From Sulfurovum sp. UBA1140 (GTDB taxonomy: Bacteria > Campylobacterota > Campylobacteria > Campylobacterales > Sulfurovaceae), in contig DCAF01000060.1 in assembly GCA_002311915.1 (NCBI GenBank), positions 1-5,461 on the forward strand: 5,461 bases of DNA, given 5' to 3'. Shown here piece after piece: positions 1-5,461 of the stretch; within the stretch, counting starts at the first letter, position 1, and every line of letters begins with the position of its first letter. Made by a program: the position numbers and the translations under genes. A model generated the notes under the pieces. It ran no database searches, had not been told where the DNA came from, and saw nothing but the letters and a program-made list of their open reading frames with translations.

Positions 1-705
1 AGTCTTTACTTGGTTTTAAAGCCTAATGATAAAAATAGAATTATGCCTTTGATTAGACTAATCATGAATCAGCTTCTTAGACGTTTACTTGAAGAGTTAG
101 AGTTTGAAAATGGTAAGTCGATTAAAACCTATAAACATCGAATGCTCTTAATGCTTGATGAGTTTACAAGCCTTGGTAGATTGGGTATTTTTCAAGAGAG
201 TTTGGCTTTTATGGGTGGCTATGGAATTAAAGCTTATATTATTATTCAAGATATAACCCAACTCTATGAGGCTTATGGGAAAGATGAATCAATATTATCG
301 AATTGTCATATTAGAATTGCCTATGCTCCTAATAAAATGGAAACAGCTGAACTTTTATCTAAAATGTCTGGTACAACTACGGTAGTAAAGAGTTATACCA
401 CTACTTCAGGTAATAGAGTATCAGTGATGCTAGGACAGGTAACGGAGAGTTTACAAGAGATATCACGTCCTCTACTCACACCTGATGAATGCATGAGATT
501 ACCAGGAGCTAAAAAAGATAATAATGCACAAGTTATAGAAGGTGGTGATATGCTTATATTTATTGCAGGTCAAGCACCTATTTATGGGAAACAGATACTT
601 TTTTTCAAAGACCAAGTTTTTTTAGATAGATCTAAAGTAGCAGCACCTAAATTTACCTCTCCTACTTCAACAGATGAATTTGATTATAAAGTAAAACTAC
701 CTTGA
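1..705 (+). CDS. traG: TraG/VirD4-family conjugal transfer coupling protein, C-terminal part (5' end outside window)
   Basis: This is the type IV coupling protein, an inner-membrane hexameric ATPase that links the relaxosome to the mating-pair channel. The frame is open from the first base, reading SLYLVLKPNDK, which matches the conserved core just before the Walker B strand, so the gene starts upstream of the window. About 234 residues are visible. Walker B is LLMLDEF (Asp53 and Glu54, counted from the edge), followed by the TraG signature GRLGIFQESLAFMGGYG and then QDITQLYEAYG, SNCHIRIAYAPNK and ETAELLSKMSGTTTVV. These are the hallmark blocks of the IncP (RP4) TraG subgroup rather than of F TraD. 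Walker A and the N-terminal membrane helices would lie upstream. The tail after GKQILFFKD is short and polar, as usual for the family. The stop codon overlaps the next gene's start, so the two are probably one transcription and translation unit. The family call is secure; the exact plasmid lineage is not. Confidence 0.95.
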   Translation, partial: SLYLVLKPNDKNRIMPLIRLIMNQLLRRLLEELEFENGKSIKTYKHRMLLMLDEFTSLGRLGIFQESLAFMGGYGIKAYIIIQDITQLYEAYGKDESILSNCHIRIAYAPNKMETAELLSKMSGTTTVVKSYTTTSGNRVSVMLGQVTESLQEISRPLLTPDECMRLPGAKKDNNAQVIEGGDMLIFIAGQAPIYGKQILFFKDQVFLDRSKVAAPKFTSPTSTDEFDYKVKLP

Positions 706-1874
706 TTTCTTTTTTGGCTTTGCGTTCTTTTCTTTTCGCATTTCTATTGGGAATGTTTGTCGGCTATGTTTCATGGGGTCAAAATCTTAGCTTCACAATT
801 TTATCTTTATTTCTTTTTCTTGCTTATCTGTTAGTGGATAAACGGCAGCTACTCTTTGGGTTTGTATGGGCTTATTATCTTATGGCTAGTCGAGGGTTTT
901 TATTTGGAGTTGAGCGTTATTATGAAAGTTTTGGATATGCTTTTTTGGCTTGGATTGCTGTGGCTACTCTTTCAAGTTTATTATGGGTTTTAATTTGGAG
1001 TGCATCTTTTAGAAAAAGGCTTTTATTATTTCCATTACTTTTAATCGTTCTGATATTGCCACCGATGGGTTTTATATCATGGGTTAATCCTTTACCTACT
1101 ATTGCTCTAGTGCTACCAAACTTTGGATTTTTAGGAATTTTTATAGAGATAATCGTTATTTATAGTTTAGCTATTTTTTGGAAAAAATATGAGTATGCAA
1201 GATATTATCTGATAGCTCTTATCGTTGTTTTACTTGTCTTTATTTTATACTTTTCCCCACCTAAAGTAAGAGAGCACCCAGACATAGAAAGCATACAAAG
1301 TAATATAGAATATTTCCCTATGAGCTTTGATAAATCAAATGAGTATAAGATTTTAAAAATTTTTTTTCATAAAGTTGAAAATTCTAAAAGTAAAAATATT
1401 TTATTGCCAGAGAATGCTCTTGGAAACTATAGTTCTATTCAGTCTATGTTATGGCAAGATTTAGATAAAAGTAAAACAGTTTTTGCAGGAGCTACCATTT
1501 ATAATGCTAGACGTAGCAAAAATATTAATGCTCTTTTAGAGATTACACATAACAGTAGCAAAGTTCTCTATAAGCAGAGAGTTCCTGTTTTAGGAGAGAT
1601 GTGGAAACCCTTTATTAACAAGGGTACGGAAGCCACAATATTTGAAAAAGCGACTGTTAAAATCAATGGTCAAAAAACAGGAGTTTTTATTTGTTATGAA
1701 CAACTTTTGGTTTATCCTTATCTGCAAACATTTTTTTATGAGCCTAAGATTTTAATTGGTATATCCAATCTTTATTGGGCTAAGGATACGAACATTAAAT
1801 CTATTCAAAAAGAGACGATGGAGCTTTGGGCTATTTTATTTGGAGTTCCTTTGAGCTTTTCGGTTAATGGGTAG
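702..1874 (+). CDS. traB: TraB-like conjugal transfer membrane protein with carbon-nitrogen hydrolase (Lnt-like) domain
   Basis: This is a membrane protein of 390 residues. About seven hydrophobic segments lie within residues 2-186. A periplasmic-type nitrilase/carbon-nitrogen hydrolase domain follows, from about 195 to 390. The presumed catalytic triad of this superfamily is visible: Glu237 in LLPENALG, Lys291 in LYKQRVPVLGE and Cys331 in GVFICYE. Glu299 matches the VPFGE glutamate of Lnt. The end, GISNLYWAKD...LFGVPLSFSVNG, parallels the Lnt block ISND.W...GRP...NNG. Unlike Lnt (about 510 residues) it is short and stops right after this block, with no C-terminal membrane helix. Its size and position next to traG fit TraB of Ti-type conjugation systems, whose substrate is not known to me; F-plasmid TraB is unrelated. 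I chose TTG at 702 because it forms a 4-base TTGA overlap with the traG stop and keeps the first membrane helix whole. ATG at 753 (residue 18) is the alternative. The Shine-Dalgarno is poor, so translational coupling is likely. Confidence 0.8.
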   Translation: MISFLALRSFLFAFLLGMFVGYVSWGQNLSFTILSLFLFLAYLLVDKRQLLFGFVWAYYLMASRGFLFGVERYYESFGYAFLAWIAVATLSSLLWVLIWSASFRKRLLLFPLLLIVLILPPMGFISWVNPLPTIALVLPNFGFLGIFIEIIVIYSLAIFWKKYEYARYYLIALIVVLLVFILYFSPPKVREHPDIESIQSNIEYFPMSFDKSNEYKILKIFFHKVENSKSKNILLPENALGNYSSIQSMLWQDLDKSKTVFAGATIYNARRSKNINALLEITHNSSKVLYKQRVPVLGEMWKPFINKGTEATIFEKATVKINGQKTGVFICYEQLLVYPYLQTFFYEPKILIGISNLYWAKDTNIKSIQKETMELWAILFGVPLSFSVNG

Positions 1875-1939
1875 ATAATTGATTATTTTATAATAAAAAT
1901 GAAACAAGTATGCGATATTTATTATTTAATTTCCTATTT

Positions 1940-1976
1940 TATATATTTTATAGAACTAATATCTACAAAATATATA
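1940..1976. repeat. Interrupted palindrome, 15-bp arms, upstream of the ATPase gene
   Basis: The arm TATATATTTTATAGA (1940-1954) pairs with TCTACAAAATATATA (1962-1976) around a 7-base loop, with one A/C mismatch at 1950/1966. That mismatch becomes a G-U pair in RNA read from the minus strand. A further direct copy of the right-arm 9-mer AAAATATAT (1967-1975) lies at 1985-1993 and runs into the -10 region of the next promoter. The palindrome ends about 20 bases before the -10 box, a position suited to an operator. It could also be a weak terminator for traG-traB, but the stem is nearly all A/T and no real T-run follows. AT-rich DNA makes such repeats by chance more often, so the function is inferred. 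Confidence 0.5.
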
Positions 1977-1990
1977 TTTAGTTGAAAATA

Positions 1991-2001
1991 TATGCTATAA
2001 T
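1991..2001 (+). promoter_or_regulatory. Extended -10 promoter for the DUF234-type ATPase gene
   Basis: TATGCTATAAT contains a perfect TATAAT hexamer (1996-2001) preceded by TGC (1993-1995), the extended -10 signature. This would start transcription near 2007-2009 and give a leader of roughly 18 bases. There is no -35 hexamer at normal spacing (TTGAAA at 1982 is only 8 bases away), but vegetative promoters in Campylobacterota often lack one. An AAGG Shine-Dalgarno at 2016-2019 follows, 6 bases before the ATG. It indicates that the ATPase gene is transcribed independently of traG-traB. Confidence 0.65.
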
Positions 2002-2025
2002 TAGAACTTAATAAAAAGGTATATT

Positions 2026-3483
2026 ATGTATTTTATTGGAAGAGAAGAAGAATTAAATATATTGGAGAGTCAATATATCAAAAATAAATCATCTTTTATA
2101 GCTGTTTATGGAAGAAGACGAATTGGTAAGACAGAGTTAATAAATCATTTTTTATCAAAAAAAGAGAGTATAACTTTTTCTGTTACAGGAGCGTATGATG
2201 TTAAAATAGAATATCATCTTGAAAATTTTGCCAATAAACTCTCTTTAGCTTTTGGTACAAAAAGGCAAGAGTTCAAATCATGGAGTAAAGCATTTTATTC
2301 TTTACAAGAAGAGATTGAAATAGTCGCGTCTAAAACAGATGAGAAAATTTCTATTTTTATTGATGAATTACCATGGTTAGCAGAAATGAGAGATAATGGT
2401 TTTAAAGGTGCCTTATCTCTTTTTTGGAATGATTTTGCTTCAAAAAGAGATGATATATTTTTAGTTGTTTGTGGTTCGGCTACTTCATGGATAATTGATC
2501 ATATAATAGATGACCATGGGTCACTTGCTAATCGTATTACTGCTCAAATTCATTTAGAAGCTTTTTCTTTAAGTGAGACCAAGAAATTTTTAATTGCAGA
2601 GGGGCATAAGGGATTAAGTCATAAAAGTATAGTTGATTATTACATGGTTCTTGGTGGTGTAGCACATTACTTAACGCTACTTAATCCTTCACTTTCTTTT
2701 GTACAAAATGTACATGAGTTATTTTTTGAAAAGAATGGAATATTGAGAACAGAGTATAACCGTCTGTTTCGTAGTCTATTTAAAAATCATCAGACACATG
2801 AACTTATTGTTGACCACCTATCTTCATCATGGGGAGGACAAAGATTAATTGATTTGAGTAAAAAAAGAGGTTTAACTAAAGGAGTTGTTTTATCTAAAGC
2901 ACTTAAAGAGTTAGAAGCCTCTAATATTATCACAAGAAGATATAAGTATAAACAAGTAAAAAGAGATGTGAGGTATGGACTAAGTGATCCTTTTATTTAT
3001 TTTTTTAATAGATGGGTTAAAGACTCATCACAAATAGATTTCATAGGAGATAAAAGTTATTTTTTATCTTTGTATAAATCTCAATCGTATAAGTCTTGGT
3101 CTGGTTTCTCATTTGAAAGTATCGCTCATCAACATATAGCTGAGATTAAAAATGCTTTAGGTATTAGAGGGGTACTTAGTCGAAATTACTATTGGCGTAG
3201 TTTAGGTGAAGATTTAGAAAGTTCTGGAGCTCAAATTGATATTTTATTAGAAAGGGCAGATGATGTTGTAAATATTATAGAATGTAAATATCATACTCAA
3301 TCTTTTACAATAGATAAAAAATATGCACAGGAACTTCTAAATAAACAGATTTCTTTTCAAGAGAGTAGTAATTATATGGGTTCTATTCAAATTGTCATGT
3401 TAACACTCTCTGGGGTTAAGCGAAACAGTTATTCTGATGAAATTGTTTCTATAAATTTAGATATAGATGCTCTTTTTGAGTAG
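2026..3483 (+). CDS. DUF234-type P-loop ATPase with C-terminal PD-(D/E)XK nuclease domain
   Basis: This 485-residue protein belongs to the 'archaeal ATPase' group (ATPase_2 plus DUF234 architecture), found widely in archaea and scattered in bacteria, with no settled function. The N-terminus FIGREEELNILE is the typical family opening. Walker A is GRRRIGKTE (Gly29-Lys35-Thr36), Walker B is IFIDELPWLA (Asp113-Glu114), a sensor-like strand VVCGSATSWI spans about 147-156, and Arg170 in LANRITAQI is a candidate arginine finger. A winged-helix segment is likely at about 255-325 (SLSSSWGGQ-type region through LSDPFIYFFNRWV). The C-terminal part carries a nuclease signature: Glu364 in GFSFES, Asp405 in GAQIDILL, and Glu419-Cys420-Lys421 in NIIECKY. 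The length is normal and there are no breaks. ATG at 2026 has AAGG six bases upstream and its own promoter. It sits alone between two convergent conjugation units, which suggests accessory cargo; a role in defence, plasmid competition or DNA processing is inference only. Confidence 0.9.
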   Translation: MYFIGREEELNILESQYIKNKSSFIAVYGRRRIGKTELINHFLSKKESITFSVTGAYDVKIEYHLENFANKLSLAFGTKRQEFKSWSKAFYSLQEEIEIVASKTDEKISIFIDELPWLAEMRDNGFKGALSLFWNDFASKRDDIFLVVCGSATSWIIDHIIDDHGSLANRITAQIHLEAFSLSETKKFLIAEGHKGLSHKSIVDYYMVLGGVAHYLTLLNPSLSFVQNVHELFFEKNGILRTEYNRLFRSLFKNHQTHELIVDHLSSSWGGQRLIDLSKKRGLTKGVVLSKALKELEASNIITRRYKYKQVKRDVRYGLSDPFIYFFNRWVKDSSQIDFIGDKSYFLSLYKSQSYKSWSGFSFESIAHQHIAEIKNALGIRGVLSRNYYWRSLGEDLESSGAQIDILLERADDVVNIIECKYHTQSFTIDKKYAQELLNKQISFQESSNYMGSIQIVMLTLSGVKRNSYSDEIVSINLDIDALFE

Positions 3484-3491
3484 AGAATTAA

Positions 3492-3621
3492 ATAATTTAT
3501 GTTAGTATCCTTATTACTTGTCCAGAGATTGACCAAGCTTTAGGGCTTCGGAATGTCATTACTTGTTAATGATGCTCTTCCAACTCCACGAGGAGAGGCA
3601 AGTATTACCTCCCTATACTAA
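3492..3621 (+). pseudogene. Possible gene remnant with a one-base frameshift (strand uncertain)
   Basis: On the plus strand, the frame from 3492 reads through ITCPEIDQALG. After the GGG run at 3543-3545 the protein-like reading moves by one base to FGMSLLVNDALPTPRGEAS and ends at TAA 3619-3621. Counting one G fewer in that run would join the two into about 42 codons. In the second half, G and C are concentrated in codon positions 1 and 2 (12 and 11 of 21) and rare in position 3 (4 of 21), as in real AT-rich coding DNA. The minus strand shares the same third positions there and is also open after the same correction: 3617 to 3500, including ASPRGVGRASLTSNDIP and KAWSISGQVIRILT, with stop at 3499-3497. 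Composition therefore cannot decide the strand. I do not recognise the peptide in either direction. It may be a decayed gene end, a sequencing indel, or chance within a structured element. Confidence 0.25.
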
Positions 3622-3623
3622 CA
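3500..3623. repeat. Structured 124-base element bounded by a 9-bp inverted repeat in the convergent gap
   Basis: TGTTAGTAT (3500-3508) is the exact reverse complement of ATACTAACA (3615-3623). Inside it, 3515-3522 can pair with 3597-3604 (8 pairs, one G-U). Three local hairpins follow: AAGC/GCTT (3535-3538 with 3545-3548), TCATTA/TAATGA (3556-3561 with 3567-3572) and CTCC/GGAG (3584-3587 with 3592-3595). The 9-mer ATTACTTGT occurs twice, at 3513 and 3558. By count, 37 of the 80 bases at 3521-3600 are G or C, clearly above the flanking genes, whereas gaps in AT-rich genomes are usually poorer in GC. The right arm lies within the last codons of the primase gene. It could be a MITE-like remnant, a structured RNA, a recombination or transfer site, or a convergent terminator, though there is no T-run on either side and I see no target-site duplication. 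Confidence 0.45.
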
Positions 3624-5461
3624 GACCTAACAACCTCTTTTTTACGAACTTTTTGATTGGTTTGATTTTTTTCTTTTTGAAGCTCTCTAGCTCTTTGTTG
3701 TAATATCTTAGATTTTTCCAAAGAATTCTCAATAATACGTTTCACTTCTTTTAAACCTTTTGTTTTAGCTAGGTCATTAAAGTCACTATTATTCGCTTTT
3801 ATCTCTTCATCTGAAAAAGAGGGATAGATTAAATTCCTTCCTGTACTATTGGCTGCTTCAAATGCTTTGACATAGCCTACATTTATTTTGCCATTTAGTT
3901 CTAGTTTCTTGTCATTATCAGCAGCGAGTAAAATAGTACTGTTAGGGTATTGTTTATCAAGAGCTTGGGTAACTGGTATTAAGTTTCCAGAGTCCACAGC
4001 AACAATAACAGTTTTCCCTGTGGCTTCATGAATGGTAGCACCTGTAGCATAGCCTTCAACAATGATAAGTTCTTTTACTTTAGATAAATTTTGTTCTCCA
4101 ATAATGAAGAAGTTACCCTCTTTTTTAGAGTACTTCTCAAACCCTTTGAAATTCACATTTATTTTTTGATTAGACCAATGTTTCCCCTCAATGTCTTGAA
4201 GAGGCATGAGTAAATTGTTTTTCTCATCTATTTTGAGATTATAGTTTTTAACATTTTTTTCTATTAAATAAGGGTGAGTATTATCAGAAGTACTGGCTTC
4301 TTTGAATTTACTTTGAGAAAGTAAAGCAGTCTCTTCATGTACCCTATCAAGCTCATTCTCTCGTTCAAGTTGTTTGGCTTGATTTAGAGCTTTTTGTCTG
4401 TCATGGTCCTCTTGTGTTAAGCCATTAGAAAATTCATAATCTGTAGCTTTCCAATTGTCTTTTGAACCCATTTTAAAGTTTTGTATAAAACCTGCAGGTA
4501 CTCCATCCATATAGCCAACATAAGCTCCAGATTTTTTACCTCGTTTATCACCTACTACAGGCACTCGATGTATTTTACCATCCATAATAGGTTCATCATC
4601 AAGTAGTAAGCCTTTTGATTCTATGGCTTCTTTGAAAGAAAAGAGAGCTTGTCTTGTTGCGTCCGTTGTAAGGCTTATTGATTTAAGCTCTTGTTGCTCT
4701 ATGCTCCAAGCTTTAAAATCATTAATAGCTAAACCTTTTGGGGCATACCATGATTTTTCTTTTTTATCCCATTTAGCCCCTGCTCTCTTTGCTTCTTCTT
4801 TCTCTTTATAGGGTACAGCTAGATAGGTATTGCGAGGGTAAAGGGTTTCTTCTTCAGATACCAATAAAGTTTCTTTTTGTTGGGTATTTGAGTTTTCTAT
4901 ATCTTGATACAAATTAGTGAGTATTGAGGTTAATTCTTGAAGTTCTTGTTTTAGAGATTCATTTATGTCTTGTTTGAGTAAAGTCTCTTTCGTTTTTAGA
5001 ATAGCTAGGCGTAACTCTTCTAGCTCTATATTTTTAGAGAGTGAGGGTAAAGACTTTTGAAGTTGTTCTAGTTTTAGTTCATTGCTTTGCATTTGTTCTA
5101 CAGCTCCTACAATTATATTTGAAAAGGATTCTTTGGTATTTAACTCTGGTTCTTGCTCAATATCATCTTCTTTATTCTCTAATTTTTCTTTTTCTTTTTG
5201 TTCTTTTTGTAGATTTGTTATAAACGATACAATTTTTGAGGCATCAGCAGAGGCTTTAAAAATCTCACTTGGTTTATCTTCTAAAATAGAAACCCAATTA
5301 TCAATATAAGCATGATGTTGTGAGGGGTCAAAGTCAATTCCTATTTTTGCTGAGAGCATGTACGAACCTATTTCTGCTTTTAGTTCTTCTTTGGCATAAG
5401 CGATTGACCCAAAAGGATTACTCATGTCTCTATTCAATCTACTCTCATGACCTGTCCAATG
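3605..5461 (-). CDS. ArdC-like zincin metallopeptidase / DUF5710 / TraC-type DNA primase fusion (5' end outside window)
   Basis: The frame is open to the right edge, where it reads HWTGHESRLNR. That His is the second His of the zincin HExxH motif seen in ArdC-like proteins, so the first His and Glu lie outside the window. EELKAEIGSYM shortly after is the block expected to give the third zinc ligand. Residues of the 618 visible: end of zincin domain about 1-75; Glu/Lys/Gln-rich, coiled-coil-prone linker about 80-205; DUF5710-like module about 210-255 (TYLAVPYKEKEEAKRAGAKW, then SWYAP); TraC/P4-primase-type region from about 280 (DGKIHRVPVVGDKRG, HPYL at 396); Toprim core with EGYATG (Glu469), AADND (Asp515, Asp517) and SDFNDLA near 560; basic tail rich in Lys, Arg and Gln. 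The EGYAT motif is known from RP4 TraC and phage P4 alpha primases. RP4 TraC also has an ArdC-like N-terminus and travels to the recipient. This protein therefore probably primes the transferred strand and may counter restriction. The stop TAA follows directly after GGAGG. Confidence 0.88.
   Translation of the reverse strand, partial: HWTGHESRLNRDMSNPFGSIAYAKEELKAEIGSYMLSAKIGIDFDPSQHHAYIDNWVSILEDKPSEIFKASADASKIVSFITNLQKEQKEKEKLENKEDDIEQEPELNTKESFSNIIVGAVEQMQSNELKLEQLQKSLPSLSKNIELEELRLAILKTKETLLKQDINESLKQELQELTSILTNLYQDIENSNTQQKETLLVSEEETLYPRNTYLAVPYKEKEEAKRAGAKWDKKEKSWYAPKGLAINDFKAWSIEQQELKSISLTTDATRQALFSFKEAIESKGLLLDDEPIMDGKIHRVPVVGDKRGKKSGAYVGYMDGVPAGFIQNFKMGSKDNWKATDYEFSNGLTQEDHDRQKALNQAKQLERENELDRVHEETALLSQSKFKEASTSDNTHPYLIEKNVKNYNLKIDEKNNLLMPLQDIEGKHWSNQKINVNFKGFEKYSKKEGNFFIIGEQNLSKVKELIIVEGYATGATIHEATGKTVIVAVDSGNLIPVTQALDKQYPNSTILLAADNDKKLELNGKINVGYVKAFEAANSTGRNLIYPSFSDEEIKANNSDFNDLAKTKGLKEVKRIIENSLEKSKILQQRARELQKEKNQTNQKVRKKEVVRSVSIGR

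Noticed and set aside
10..705. Start of the traG reading frame at the TTG at 10-12
   Set aside because: The three preceding codons (SLY) continue the conserved TraG core, and the Walker A and membrane parts are missing, so the gene is cut by the window edge and does not begin here.
1982..1987. TTGAAA as a -35 box for the ATPase gene promoter
   Set aside because: It is only 8 bases from the TATAAT box, far too close for a sigma70-type -35 element; the extended -10 explains the promoter better.
3506..3513. TATCCTTA resembling the IncP-type nick consensus YATCCTGY (possible oriT)
   Set aside because: The G next to the nick is replaced by T, and no relaxase or TraJ/TraK-like gene is adjacent, so an oriT call is not supported.
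3553..3621. Stand-alone 22-codon gene beginning at ATG 3553
   Set aside because: There is no Shine-Dalgarno in front of it, and its protein-like frame seems to continue upstream through a frameshift, so it is better treated as part of a possible remnant.
3500..3623. Integron attC site, because of the palindromic ends with GTTAG / CTAAC
   Set aside because: The core sites are in the wrong order: attC runs from RYYYAAC to GTTRRRY, whereas this begins GTTAGTA and ends TACTAAC, and GTTAGTA does not fit GTTRRRY.
4623..5309. Three plus-strand open frames of 60-75 codons (4623-4811, 5041-5223, 5082-5309)
   Set aside because: All lie antisense within the primase-fusion gene, are rich in Leu, Phe and Ser as expected from the complement of Lys/Glu-rich coding DNA, and have no ribosome site or recognisable domain.
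3605..5437. Start of the minus-strand gene at the TTG at 5437-5435
   Set aside because: The frame is open to the window edge and the residues before this codon (HWTGHESR) belong to the conserved zincin motif, so the true start is outside the window.

Overview
The window is AT-rich and its genes use mostly A/T-ending codons. The conjugation proteins resemble those of IncP-type and Ti-type plasmids. Together this suggests a conjugative plasmid or integrative conjugative element from a low-GC proteobacterium-like host. Campylobacterota (Sulfurimonas, Sulfurovum or Arcobacter-like) fit best, but this is an inference from composition and protein flavour, because no rRNA or other marker is present.

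Layout from left to right. (1) The C-terminal part of a TraG/VirD4 coupling ATPase, cut by the left edge. (2) Overlapping it by 4 bases, a TraB-like membrane protein with a carbon-nitrogen hydrolase domain of the apolipoprotein N-acyltransferase (Lnt) type. (3) A 151-base AT-rich gap holding a long interrupted palindrome and an extended -10 promoter. (4) A stand-alone gene for a DUF234-type P-loop ATPase that carries a winged helix and an intact-looking PD-(D/E)XK nuclease domain. (5) A 121-base convergent gap that is unusually GC-rich for this DNA, is bounded by a 9-bp inverted repeat, could fold into a branched structure, and may carry a one-base-frameshifted gene remnant. (6) On the minus strand, cut by the right edge, a large multidomain protein: the end of an ArdC-like zincin metallopeptidase, a charged linker, a DUF5710-like module and a TraC-type primase with a Toprim fold.

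The coupling protein delivers the relaxase-DNA complex to the type IV secretion channel, and TraB is a frequent membrane-bound companion of such systems. The ArdC/TraC-type protein probably acts on single-stranded transferred DNA, by priming second-strand synthesis and possibly by anti-restriction in the recipient. The ATPase-nuclease gene has its own promoter and lies between two convergent conjugation units, which is the usual look of an accessory cargo gene. It is the best candidate here for a defence or plasmid-competition function, but that is not shown by the sequence. The most puzzling stretch is the structured island at about 3492-3623.
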